Made by a program: the position numbers and the translations under genes
Notes under the pieces: generated by a model
Seen by the model: the letters and a program-made list of their open reading frames with translations, nothing else
What the model was told of the DNA's origin: nothing
Databases searched by the model: none
Shown here: piece after piece, positions 53,340 through 61,399 of the stretch
Layout of the letters: each line of letters begins with the position of its first letter
Position numbering within the stretch: position 1 is the stretch's first letter
NCBI RefSeq assembly: GCF_015207375.1
Contig: NZ_JADEWY010000022.1
Coordinates: 1-61,399 of the forward strand
Reading direction: 5' to 3'
DNA length: 61,399 nt
DNA from: Coleofasciculus sp. LEGE 07092
GTDB lineage: Bacteria > Cyanobacteriota > Cyanobacteriia > Cyanobacteriales > Coleofasciculaceae

Positions 53340-56036
53340 GTGAAATCCCATCCATTTCTGAATTCCCTTGGGCTAACCAGTGCCATTTGCCTAGTCGCCG
53401 CAGCACCTGTACAAGCGGGTGTTGTAGAAGTTACAGACGTACAACTTAATTCCACACCAGATGGACTTGAAGTCATCTTAGAAACAACAGATGACACGAA
53501 AGCGAGAGTGTTTACCGCCTCTCATGGCAATACCTTCTTCGCCGATATCATCAACACTCAGTTAACGTTGCCACAGGGCAAAGAGTTTCGCCTCGAAAAT
53601 CCCACCGAAGATATTGCCTCAGTCAGAGTTTTTCACACCTATACCAATACAGTTCGGGTTGAAGTCATTGGTAAAGCTGGCGTTCCTACAGTACAGCTAA
53701 ACCGAGATAATCAAAGATTAGCGTTTAGTTTGACAGCACCGACTACTGCTACAGCAACTCCACCTCCCCCAACACCAACGACACCTTCAGCAGAAGTACC
53801 TATCCCACCGGGAACATCAACACCACCCTTACCGGAAGTACCCATCCCACCGGGAACATCAACACCACCCTCAGCAGAAATCTCCCCAGGAACACCAACC
53901 ACACCTTCACCAGAAACCCCTTCACCTGAACTCGAACAAGAACCCGTCACCCAAACAGAACCCCCAGTACCACCACCCGACACATCCCAAAGCTTACAAG
54001 AACGGATTATTGTCAGCGTAACGCGCACGGAAGAAGAACTTTCTGACGTACCCCGTTCTGTGACAGTGATTACCCGCGAACAGATTGACGAACAAAGCAA
54101 TCTCACCCAGGATGTGGGAGATATTCTCGGTCAATTGGTTCCAGGGTTTGCTCCTCCCACCCAAAGCACCAGCGCTTTCGGACAGTCTCTGCGGGGACGG
54201 AATGTGTTGGTATTGATTGACGGTGTGCCTCAATCAACGAGTCGGAATGTGTTTCGGGATTTGAGTACTATCGACCCCTCTACAATTGAACGAATCGAGG
54301 TACTGCGTGGACCAACTGCAATTTATGGAGATGGGGCAACCGGTGGGGTTGTCAATATTATTACCCGCAGCGCAGGGGCAGAAGCGCTAACGGCGACAAC
54401 CGAAGTGGGTGTGAATTCTTCCCTCACTCATGTTGAAGATAGCCTGGGATATAGCCTTCAACAATATATTGCTGGTAGATCAGGAAATTTCGATTTTGCC
54501 TTCACCGCGTCCTTTGCCGAGACGGGAGGATTCTTCGATGCAGAAGGCGATCGCATTCCGCCCGATCCCAACGGACAGGGAGGTTTAGCGGATGCTGACA
54601 CCCTGAACCTGTTAGGTAAAGTCGGTGTGGATTTGAGTGACACCCAACGCTTACAACTCACCGTCAGTCACTTCAACAGTGAACAACACACAGATTTCAC
54701 CACCGATCCCAGCATCCTCGATATACCAGGACGGCAAAAAGCCCGCGCATTAGAAGGATTGGAGTTAGAAGACCCCCAAGGGACTCAGAATACTCTGATC
54801 AACCTCAACTACACTAATCAGAATATTTTAGGCAGTCAACTGCAAGGGCAACTGTATTATCGCAACTATTCCACCCGATTTTTCCCCTTTGATGCCCGTG
54901 ACTTTGCCAGTTTAGGGAATGTTATCTTTCAATCAGAGTTAGACTCAGAAAAATGGGGCGGTCGCTTACAGGTTGAAACCCCCTTAGATCAGAATGAATT
55001 CATCAATTTACTGTGGGGATTGGATTATTCGAGGGAAGAAAGTTCTCAACCCGTTGATATCTTCGATGAGGATAGATTTGATAATAGTAATGGTTTAGTT
55101 TTTCGGGAAACCGGACAACGGTCTTGGACACCTGCCTTTGAACAAAGCAGCTTGGGATTATTTGCTCAGTTGAAATGGGACGTGAGCGAAAATTTCATTC
55201 TAAATGGCGGGGTACGCCACGAACTAATTGGTGTTAGTGCTGAGGACTTCACCACAATTCGAGGAGATGAAATTGGCGGCGGCGATTTAGATTACGATGC
55301 CACCCTATTTAATGTCGGCGCTGTATTTTATCTAACCGATGAACTGAACCTATTTGCTAACTTTGCCCAAGGATTTTCTGTTGCCGATGTTGGTTTAGCC
55401 TTACGCAATGCGCCCGCAGGCTTTTCTGTAGACTCTCTGCGTCCCGAAGCCCAAAAAGTCGATCATTTTGAACTGGGAATTCGCGGCAATTGGAACACTG
55501 TCCAAGCTTCTCTGGTTGGTTTTTACAACGAATCTGATTTAGGTACGACATTTACAGCACCCGGAACCGTCATTCGCTCCCCACAACAAATTTACGGACT
55601 CGAAGCCACGCTCGACGTGAAACCCGCCAACAATTGGCTATTTGGAACAACGGTGAGTTGGACAGAAGGGGAACGGGATAGTGATAATGATGGCGATTTC
55701 GACACAGCGCTTGATGGGTTTACGATTCCCCCATTGAAACTAACCGCTTATGTAGAAAATCAAACCACACCCGGATGGCGCAATCGTCTCCAGCTTTTAT
55801 ATTCTGGAAGTCGTGACCCCAAAGGAACAGGATTTGGCTTAAATGAGGTCGATAGCTATATCACGCTTGACTACATTAGCCGTATAAATGTAGGTGCTGG
55901 AGTCCTTGAAATTGGCGTCCAAAACTTACTCAATAACCAATACTTTCCCGTCGTTTCTCAACTCCAAACCAGCGACACAAGTTATGCAGCAGCTAGGGGA
56001 ATAACCTTGAGTGTTAACTATTCTATTACTTGGTAA
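53340..56036 (+). CDS. TonB-dependent siderophore receptor with N-terminal AMIN domain
   Basis: This 898-aa outer-membrane receptor has a signal peptide ending APVQA near residue 26 and an AMIN domain (about 28-130, VTDVQLNSTPDGLEVILETT). A Pro/Thr-rich linker with repeated VPIPPGTSTPP units follows, then the plug (about 225-345, RIIVSVTRTEEELSDVPRSV, LRGRNVLVLIDGVPQST, IERIEVLRGPTAIYGDGATG) and a 22-strand barrel ending in an aromatic (VNYSITW). AMIN-TBDRs such as IutA/SchT types take up schizokinen or aerobactin in cyanobacteria. I prefer the GTG at 53340, which gives a clean signal peptide. A TTG at 53316 is the alternative. Confidence 0.93.
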   Translation: MKSHPFLNSLGLTSAICLVAAAPVQAGVVEVTDVQLNSTPDGLEVILETTDDTKARVFTASHGNTFFADIINTQLTLPQGKEFRLENPTEDIASVRVFHTYTNTVRVEVIGKAGVPTVQLNRDNQRLAFSLTAPTTATATPPPPTPTTPSAEVPIPPGTSTPPLPEVPIPPGTSTPPSAEISPGTPTTPSPETPSPELEQEPVTQTEPPVPPPDTSQSLQERIIVSVTRTEEELSDVPRSVTVITREQIDEQSNLTQDVGDILGQLVPGFAPPTQSTSAFGQSLRGRNVLVLIDGVPQSTSRNVFRDLSTIDPSTIERIEVLRGPTAIYGDGATGGVVNIITRSAGAEALTATTEVGVNSSLTHVEDSLGYSLQQYIAGRSGNFDFAFTASFAETGGFFDAEGDRIPPDPNGQGGLADADTLNLLGKVGVDLSDTQRLQLTVSHFNSEQHTDFTTDPSILDIPGRQKARALEGLELEDPQGTQNTLINLNYTNQNILGSQLQGQLYYRNYSTRFFPFDARDFASLGNVIFQSELDSEKWGGRLQVETPLDQNEFINLLWGLDYSREESSQPVDIFDEDRFDNSNGLVFRETGQRSWTPAFEQSSLGLFAQLKWDVSENFILNGGVRHELIGVSAEDFTTIRGDEIGGGDLDYDATLFNVGAVFYLTDELNLFANFAQGFSVADVGLALRNAPAGFSVDSLRPEAQKVDHFELGIRGNWNTVQASLVGFYNESDLGTTFTAPGTVIRSPQQIYGLEATLDVKPANNWLFGTTVSWTEGERDSDNDGDFDTALDGFTIPPLKLTAYVENQTTPGWRNRLQLLYSGSRDPKGTGFGLNEVDSYITLDYISRINVGAGVLEIGVQNLLNNQYFPVVSQLQTSDTSYAAARGITLSVNYSITW

Positions 56037-56048
56037 TTCCCCATTCCA

Positions 56049-56846
56049 ATGATTCTTAATGCTCACAACCTAACTATTACTTTCGATAAAACTCCAGTTA
56101 TTCCCAACCTGTCAATGACCCTCCAACCTGGAGAAGTCACGGCGCTAATTGGACCCAACGGATCGGGGAAAAGTACGGTATTGCGATCGCTAGCCCGTAT
56201 CGTCCAACCCAGCCAGGGAACCGTCTACCTTAACGGACGCAATATCGCCCAGATACCCACCCGTGAAATTGCCCGTCAGCTAGCCATGCTACCCCAATCA
56301 CCGGAAGTCCCCGCTAGCGTTACCGTTTGGGAATTGATTGGTTTCGGTCGCCACCCCCACCGAACTTTATTAGGAGGCTTATCTAAAAAAGATATGGCAG
56401 CGATGCGGTGGGCTTTAGACGTTACGGGTTTAGAACCCCTGGCGAACCGTTCCGTAGATACCTTATCCGGTGGCGAACGGCAACGGGCTTGGATTGCCCT
56501 AGCACTAGCGCAACAGACTCAGGTATTGTTGCTGGATGAACCCACCACGTTCCTTGACATCCGCCACCAACTAGAGGTGCTGTCTTTAGTACGGCGGTTG
56601 AACTACGAACACGGCATTACGGTGGGATGGGTGCTGCACGACTTGAACCAAGCGGCAGCTTATAGCGATCGCTTAATTGTACTCTCAGCAGGTCGAGTTG
56701 TCGCTACGGGTTCTCCGACGGATGTCCTCACAGCATCCATTATTTGGGAGGTTTTCGGCGTGGAAATGACCGTTATTCCCCACCCCCTCACTGGTACTCC
56801 GATTTGTTTGCCCTGCGACTTGGGACGAAAGCATGAAACAAATTAA
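56049..56846 (+). CDS. fecE: Iron-siderophore ABC transporter ATP-binding protein (FecE/FhuC-like)
   Basis: This 265-aa ATPase has Walker A GPNGSGKST near residue 38, the Q-loop in LAMLPQSPEVP, the signature LSGGERQRAWIALALAQ, Walker B VLLLDEPTTFLDI and the H-loop in GWVLHDLNQA. It powers inner-membrane import of the ferric siderophore. It starts 12 bp after the receptor gene and overlaps the next gene by 14 bp, so it belongs to one transcription unit with the binding protein and permease. Confidence 0.95.
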   Translation: MILNAHNLTITFDKTPVIPNLSMTLQPGEVTALIGPNGSGKSTVLRSLARIVQPSQGTVYLNGRNIAQIPTREIARQLAMLPQSPEVPASVTVWELIGFGRHPHRTLLGGLSKKDMAAMRWALDVTGLEPLANRSVDTLSGGERQRAWIALALAQQTQVLLLDEPTTFLDIRHQLEVLSLVRRLNYEHGITVGWVLHDLNQAAAYSDRLIVLSAGRVVATGSPTDVLTASIIWEVFGVEMTVIPHPLTGTPICLPCDLGRKHETN

Positions 56847-57756
56847 CAGACGCCAGTTTATCGCAACAACTATTATCTCTGCCTTAGCCGTTGCCTGTAC
56901 CCCATCTCCCCAGAAATCTGCCAGTTTTACCAACACCCCCAGCCGAGTAGTAGCACTGGAATGGGTGTATGTTGAAGACCTATTAGCACTGGGTATCCAG
57001 CCTGTTGGGGTAGCGGACATCAAAGGTTATCAGGAATTTGTCAATATCGAACCCAAACTGGCAGAAACTGTGGTGGATGTCGGCACACGTCAGGAACCCA
57101 GCCTAGAAGCGATCGCAAAACTGGAACCCGACCTAATTCTCGGCGTACAGTTGCGCCATGACTACATCTACGATACCTTGTCCTCGATTGCCCCAACCCT
57201 ACTTTTTAACCCCTATCCCGCCGCCGATGGATTGACGCAGTTAGAAGAAATGAAGCAAACCTTCTTAACAATTGCGGATGCAATCAAGCGGCGCGAACAA
57301 GGGGAAGCCGTGATTCAACAGATACAGGAAACATTTAAACGTGCTGCTAACCAATTGCAAGATTCTAACCTAACAAAAAACAAATTTATTCTCGGACAAT
57401 TTACCCCCAGCGCCCCCCAACTACGCTTATTTACTGACAATGCGATGGCAGTGCAACTATTAACTCAAATTGGTTTAGAAAATGCCTGGAACGGAGACTT
57501 TGACCGCTTTGGATTTAATACTGTATGGGTGGAAGCTTTGCCAAAGGTTCAACAAGCGAACTTTCTGTATATCGGTGAACACCAGAACGCCTACTTTCAG
57601 CAGTTAAAGAATAATCCCGTGTGGAAAAATCTAGCATTCGTTCAAGAGAACCGCCTTTACCCCATCGGTGCAGATACTTGGGTGTTTGGTGGTCCCTTAT
57701 CCGCACGGGTACTCGTTGAAAACGTTGTTGCAGCGTTCCAGGAGACTGGAGATTAA
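56833..57756 (+). CDS. Iron-siderophore ABC transporter substrate-binding lipoprotein (FecB/FhuD-like)
   Basis: This 307-aa periplasmic binding protein has an RR-containing N-terminus (MKQINRRQFIATT), then a hydrophobic segment and a lipobox LAVAC with Cys near residue 22. The mature protein is a class III helical-backbone binding fold, with SRVVALEWVYVEDLLALGIQPVGVAD, LEAIAKLEPDLILGV, LFTDNAMAVQLLTQIGLENAW and LYPIGADTWVFGGPLSARVL. It delivers the ferric siderophore to the fused permease encoded next. Confidence 0.93.
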   Translation: MKQINRRQFIATTIISALAVACTPSPQKSASFTNTPSRVVALEWVYVEDLLALGIQPVGVADIKGYQEFVNIEPKLAETVVDVGTRQEPSLEAIAKLEPDLILGVQLRHDYIYDTLSSIAPTLLFNPYPAADGLTQLEEMKQTFLTIADAIKRREQGEAVIQQIQETFKRAANQLQDSNLTKNKFILGQFTPSAPQLRLFTDNAMAVQLLTQIGLENAWNGDFDRFGFNTVWVEALPKVQQANFLYIGEHQNAYFQQLKNNPVWKNLAFVQENRLYPIGADTWVFGGPLSARVLVENVVAAFQETGD

Positions 57757-57774
57757 AACATTAATATCAACCTT

Positions 57775-57807
57775 CTGCCCGGTTGGTGAGCTTGTCGAAC
57801 CACTGCC
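57775..57807. repeat. 33-bp dispersed repeat, inverted internal-deletion copy
   Basis: It is the exact reverse complement of the outer parts of the 81-bp element at 51061-51141, without its inner 48 bp. It fills most of the gap between the binding-protein stop and the permease start. Its length is a multiple of three and it is open in the permease frame. Confidence 0.85.
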
Positions 57808-57820
57808 TTCTCCTATAAAA

Positions 57821-59893
57821 GTGAAATTTCCTTCTACCGTTGCCCGTTCATCCTCCCAGTTTGTCTTCATTGCCCTCTTGCTGCTGATACTCCTCGCCAT
57901 CCACATTACCCAAGGGCAGGCAGAACTCGATATCACTACCGTTGTCACCGCCATCGTTTCCCCCGATAACAGCATCGCTCACAATCTAGTGCGTTATGTA
58001 CGGTTGCCCCGTGCCACTATTGGTATCATTGCGGGTGCGGCACTAGGAATGGCAGGGGTTTTACTCCAGACGGTAACTCGCAACCCCCTAGCGTCTCCGG
58101 CGACGTTGGGAATTAATGCTGGGGCTTACTTGGCGGTAACGGCTGCTGCAATCGCTACACCCGCTTTATTAGCCCAATCACCGATGATCGTAGCCCTTGG
58201 GGGAGGATTGCTGGCAGCCATGCTGGTTTATGGAATTGCTGCCAGCGTGCAAGTCACCCCCATCCGCCTCACTCTCGCTGGTGTAGCAGTTTCCTTAGTT
58301 CTTGCCTCCTTTACCGCTCTGTTGCAGCTATTTTACGAAAACGAAATTGCAGGTTTATTCTTTTGGGGGGCGGGTTCCTTAGTCCAAACCGACTGGAGTG
58401 GCACTGTTTATGCCGCACCACGAGTACTCGTTGCAGCAATTACGGCGATGCTGATGGCGAAATCCCTGGATGTGTTGCTGCTAGGGGATGAAATGGCGCG
58501 ATCGCTTGGGCAACGGATACAGCTTACTCGCTTCAGTGCTACCCTGGTGGGCATCGTTTTGGCAGCCGTAGCAGTCAGTGTAGTCGGACCGATTGGTTTT
58601 ATCGGTTTAGTTGCCCCGCACCTAGGACGGTTGATGGGATGCCGTCAACACCGACTTTTGCTGCCGATTGCCGCTCTCTGGGGGGCTGTGGTTTTAGTGG
58701 GTGCCGATGTGGTGGCTCAAATAGTGACAGGAAACCTTAGCGAACTGCCTGCGGGGAGTGTCACTGCCCTCATTGGCGCACCGTTTTTAATTTGGCTGGT
58801 TCGTACCTCAAAAAGTATGGAGAGTGGAACCACAGGGGAACGTTCTCTAGGGGATAAATCTTCTCACCGTCTCCCTTACCCTGTTTTACTATCCGTTGCT
58901 ATTCTATTGCTTTTGTGTGCTTTAGTTGCAGGTTTCTTCCTGGGCGGCACTCTGGTAAATTGGCAGCAACTCTTATCCGGCAACAGCACTCCTCTCTCAC
59001 AACGAGTTCTGTTACACCTGCGCCTGCCTCGGCTTTTAGTGGCAGTACTTGCTGGGGCATCCCTAGCCGTTAGCGGCTTATTATTACAGGGAGTCGTCCG
59101 CAATCCCCTCGCTGGACCCGAAATTATCGGCATTACTTCAGGAGCGGGTTTCGGTGCGGTGTTTGTCCTCGTCTTGCTACCGAATGCACCGATAGAAGCG
59201 GTGCCAGTCGCGGCATTTATCGGTGCCTTTGCAGCATTTGGATGCGTTTATTTAGCCGCTTGGCGGGGGGGAATTTCCCCTGCAAGGTTGGCACTGGTGG
59301 GAATTGCGGTATCTGCGTTTTGTTCGGCGGGAATTAATCTCTTGGTTGCGATCGCTAAATTACGGGTAGCCCAAGCGTTAGTCTGGCTGGTTGGCAGTAC
59401 CTACGCCCGGAGCTGGGATGAGTTGTGGCGACTGCTGGCGTTCCCCCTAATTTTACTCCCCCTGGCATGGTTGGTGGCTCGCTGGCTGGATCTAATGGCT
59501 CTGGGAGAAGACTTACCCCGCACTCTCGGTTTACCCCTTCAGAAAGCTCGTGCCATCTCAGTTGCGATCGCCGTTGCCCTTGCCGCTGCTGCTGTTTCAA
59601 CCGTAGGGACAGTCAGCTTCGTTGGCTTACTTGCACCCCATGCGGCACGCCTTCTCGTGGGTTGCCGTCACCGCCAACTTGTACCCATCGCCGCTATCTT
59701 AGGCGCTATTTTAGTAACGGTTGCTGATATCATCGGTCGTATCGCCCTTGCCCCTAGAGAAATTCCTTCAGGGTTGGTGACGGCGATGATTGGTACACCT
59801 TATTTCCTGTGGCTGCTTTGGTCAAATACCAACAGGACTTATGGGAATGTTACAGCGCTCGCATCTCCACAATTAAACCAAGAACAAGACTAA
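57821..59893 (+). CDS. Fused iron-siderophore ABC transporter permease (FecCD/FhuB-like, two BtuC domains)
   Basis: This permease of about 690 aa consists of two homologous BtuC-type halves. Half one has RYVRLPRATIGIIAGAALGM, LQTVTRNPLASPATLGINAG, and IGFIGLVAPHLGRL. Half two has LHLRLPRLLVAVLAGASLAV, LQGVVRNPLAGPEIIGITSG and VSFVGLLAPHAARLL. One chain thus forms the whole channel, as in FhuB. The frame is open back into the binding-protein gene. I chose the GTG at 57821, after the 33-bp repeat, but no ribosome site is clear and the original start may have been disturbed by the repeat. Confidence 0.9.
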   Translation: MKFPSTVARSSSQFVFIALLLLILLAIHITQGQAELDITTVVTAIVSPDNSIAHNLVRYVRLPRATIGIIAGAALGMAGVLLQTVTRNPLASPATLGINAGAYLAVTAAAIATPALLAQSPMIVALGGGLLAAMLVYGIAASVQVTPIRLTLAGVAVSLVLASFTALLQLFYENEIAGLFFWGAGSLVQTDWSGTVYAAPRVLVAAITAMLMAKSLDVLLLGDEMARSLGQRIQLTRFSATLVGIVLAAVAVSVVGPIGFIGLVAPHLGRLMGCRQHRLLLPIAALWGAVVLVGADVVAQIVTGNLSELPAGSVTALIGAPFLIWLVRTSKSMESGTTGERSLGDKSSHRLPYPVLLSVAILLLLCALVAGFFLGGTLVNWQQLLSGNSTPLSQRVLLHLRLPRLLVAVLAGASLAVSGLLLQGVVRNPLAGPEIIGITSGAGFGAVFVLVLLPNAPIEAVPVAAFIGAFAAFGCVYLAAWRGGISPARLALVGIAVSAFCSAGINLLVAIAKLRVAQALVWLVGSTYARSWDELWRLLAFPLILLPLAWLVARWLDLMALGEDLPRTLGLPLQKARAISVAIAVALAAAAVSTVGTVSFVGLLAPHAARLLVGCRHRQLVPIAAILGAILVTVADIIGRIALAPREIPSGLVTAMIGTPYFLWLLWSNTNRTYGNVTALASPQLNQEQD

Positions 59894-60025
59894 ACTCTCC
59901 TCTCCTTTCTAAGCTGTCGCGCAGCTTGATTGTATACCCGGATTTCTCATGTCTGTCAGGACTTTTAGATTTTTGGTATGAAATAATATAGTTCCACCTT
60001 CCCCCTGGTATACGGAGTCAATCTT

Positions 60026-61348
60026 GTGCAAAGCCAACTCGACGCCTTCTGGATGCCCTTCACGGCAAACCGACAGTTTAAAGCCAACCCGCGCTTGCTG
60101 ACAGGCGCAAAGGATATGCACTACACTACCCATGATGGTCGTCAAATTCTGGACGGCACGGCAGGGTTGTGGTGTGTAAATGCCGGTCACTGTCGCCCTA
60201 AAATTGTAGAAGCGATTCAGAAACAAGTAGCACACCTCGATTATGCCCCTCCCTTTCAAATGGGACATCCGGGTGCCTTTGAACTGGCGGAACGGTTAAT
60301 TGAGATGATGCCGGGAAACCATTTTGATCGCGTATTTTATGGTAATTCAGGTTCGGAAGCGGTAGAGTCAGCCTTAAAAATTGCGATCGCGTATCATCGA
60401 GTTCGGGGTGAAGGCACGCGGGTGCGCTTGATTGGTAGGGAACGGGGTTATCATGGGGTTGGGTTTGGTGGGATTTCGGTGGGGGGTATTAGCAGCAATC
60501 GTAAGTTCTTTGGCAGCTTATTGCCTGGAATCGATCATCTTCCCCATACTCACAACCTAGAACACAATGCCTTCACTCGTGGTCAACCGCAATGGGGGGT
60601 ACATCTGGCAGATGAGTTGGAACGCCTTGTTGCACTACATGATGCCTCAACCATTGCAGCCGTGATTGTCGAACCGGTTGCGGGTTCAACCGGGGTACTC
60701 GTGCCACCTGTGGGATATTTAGAACGCCTACGGGCTATTTGTGATAAGTATGGCATTCTGCTGATTTTTGATGAGGTAATTACTGGGTTCGGGCGTCTCG
60801 GTGCTAGTTTCGCCACGGAGTATTTTGGTGTTATCCCAGATATGGTGACGGTAGCGAAAGGCATTACCAACGGGACAGTGCCGATGGGGGCGGTATTTAC
60901 TCGTCAAGGGATTTATGATGCCTTTATGGAAGGTACGCCAGAAAATTCCATTGAATTATTCCATGGTTACACTTATTCTGGGCATCCTGTTGCTTGTGCA
61001 GCAGCCTTGGCAACACTGGAGGTGTATCAGGAAGAAGGGTTATTTCAACGGGTAAAGGAATTAGCAGGCTATTGGGAAGATGCTGTGCATTCCTTACAGG
61101 ATTTACCTCACGTTATTGATAGTCGCAATTTGGGATTGGTAGCAGGAATTGAGTTAGAATCCAGACCTGGAAAACCCTCAGCACGGGGGATGGAGTGTCT
61201 CCAGCGCTGTTATGAAATGGGTTTGCTCATCCGTGTTACGGGGGATATTATTGCTCTGTCTCCGCCGTTAATTATTCAGAAGGAACAGATTGAGCAAATG
61301 GTTGGGATTTTAGGGGGAGTGTTGAAGGAGATGGGGAGTAGGGAGTAG
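60026..61348 (+). CDS. Class III aminotransferase, omega-amino acid--pyruvate type
   Basis: This 440-aa PLP enzyme has DAFWMPFTANRQFKANPRLL at the start, typical of beta-alanine/omega-amino acid:pyruvate transaminases. DGTAGLWCVNAGHCRPKIVE, FYGNSGSEAVESALKIA, GYHGVGFGGISVGG, LIFDEVITGFGRLG and the PLP lysine in VTVAKGITNGTVPMGAV follow. It may transaminate beta-alanine or a diamine such as 1,3-diaminopropane, the siderophore precursor. That is inference from position. The GTG at 60026 has GGAG ten bases upstream. The last residues (MGSRE) are encoded by a GGGAGTA tandem repeat, so the C-terminus has been altered. Confidence 0.88.
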   Translation: MQSQLDAFWMPFTANRQFKANPRLLTGAKDMHYTTHDGRQILDGTAGLWCVNAGHCRPKIVEAIQKQVAHLDYAPPFQMGHPGAFELAERLIEMMPGNHFDRVFYGNSGSEAVESALKIAIAYHRVRGEGTRVRLIGRERGYHGVGFGGISVGGISSNRKFFGSLLPGIDHLPHTHNLEHNAFTRGQPQWGVHLADELERLVALHDASTIAAVIVEPVAGSTGVLVPPVGYLERLRAICDKYGILLIFDEVITGFGRLGASFATEYFGVIPDMVTVAKGITNGTVPMGAVFTRQGIYDAFMEGTPENSIELFHGYTYSGHPVACAAALATLEVYQEEGLFQRVKELAGYWEDAVHSLQDLPHVIDSRNLGLVAGIELESRPGKPSARGMECLQRCYEMGLLIRVTGDIIALSPPLIIQKEQIEQMVGILGGVLKEMGSRE

Positions 61349-61399
61349 GGAGTGGGGAGACAAGGGGACAAGGGGACAAGGAGGACAAGGGGACAAGGG
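61333..61399. repeat. Short tandem repeats at the window end
   Basis: GGGAGTA units are followed by five or so copies of a GGGGACAAG unit. The first units encode the C-terminus and stop of the aminotransferase. The second matches, inverted, the start of the window. Confidence 0.75.

Overview
The window is chromosomal DNA of a cyanobacterium, probably a large-genome filamentous one. The evidence is a complete kaiABC clock cluster, a PAM68-type photosystem II assembly factor, the octamer GCGATCGC scattered through many genes, an Omp85 protein and a TonB-dependent receptor of cyanobacterial build (AMIN domain), and several families of short dispersed repeats typical of these genomes. The exact genus cannot be fixed from the sequence alone.

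Layout. 0-4.6 kb: housekeeping genes on the + strand (ruvX/yqgF, rpsO, PAM68, aroF), a single-domain response regulator on the - strand, and a PLP-dependent cystine C-S lyase-like protein. 4.6-7.7 kb: kaiC, kaiB and kaiA on the - strand (transcription order A-B-C). Divergent from kaiA is a large hybrid histidine kinase with degenerate receiver domains (7977-11270). 11.3-21.7 kb: mixed genes, including a HAF-repeat protein, an internally deleted SDR pseudogene, DUF2301 and DUF1361 membrane proteins, a 53-aa protein with its own terminator, a pentapeptide-repeat protein, msrA, miaB and a DUF6940-like protein. 21.9-23.6 kb: an AT-rich orphan adenine methyltransferase facing the start-less remnant of its likely restriction partner. 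23.7-34.6 kb: Omp85, a GHL10-like protein, a 1485-aa hybrid kinase carrying a tandem REC-HPt duplication, glyS, and a small exported protein. 34.8-38.2 kb: an accessory patch holding a deletion derivative of an IS701-like element, a methyltransferase plus PhyH-type dioxygenase pair, and a GH31 glucosidase remnant. Then murD.

39.8-61.3 kb is an almost continuous iron-acquisition locus. It has exbB-exbD divergent from an unusual tonB. Next comes a synthesis operon in the gene order of the rhizobactin 1021 operon rhbABCDEF: diaminobutyrate aminotransferase, decarboxylase, IucA/IucC synthetase, GNAT acyltransferase, N-monooxygenase, and an MFS transporter fused in frame to the second IucC synthetase. 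A TonB-dependent receptor with an AMIN domain, a FecE ATPase, a FecB lipoprotein, a fused FecCD permease and a class III aminotransferase follow. Together they predict a citrate/1,3-diaminopropane hydroxamate siderophore (schizokinen or synechobactin type), its export, its energised outer-membrane uptake and its transport across the inner membrane.

The most notable observations are these. (1) An 81-bp dispersed repeat lies exactly at the MFS-IucC junction, and an inverted 33-bp version lacking its inner 48 bp lies at the start of the permease gene in the same cluster. (2) Two multi-stem repeats sit in front of the siderophore operon and of the receptor gene, with conserved joining sequence but different, compensating stems. 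(3) The clock-adjacent kinase has receiver-like domains without the phospho-acceptor Asp, and kaiA has a non-ATG start and palindromes in its 5' region. (4) TonB carries its energy-transducing domain internally, followed by a coiled-coil and proline-rich tail. No tRNA, rRNA or CRISPR array was seen.
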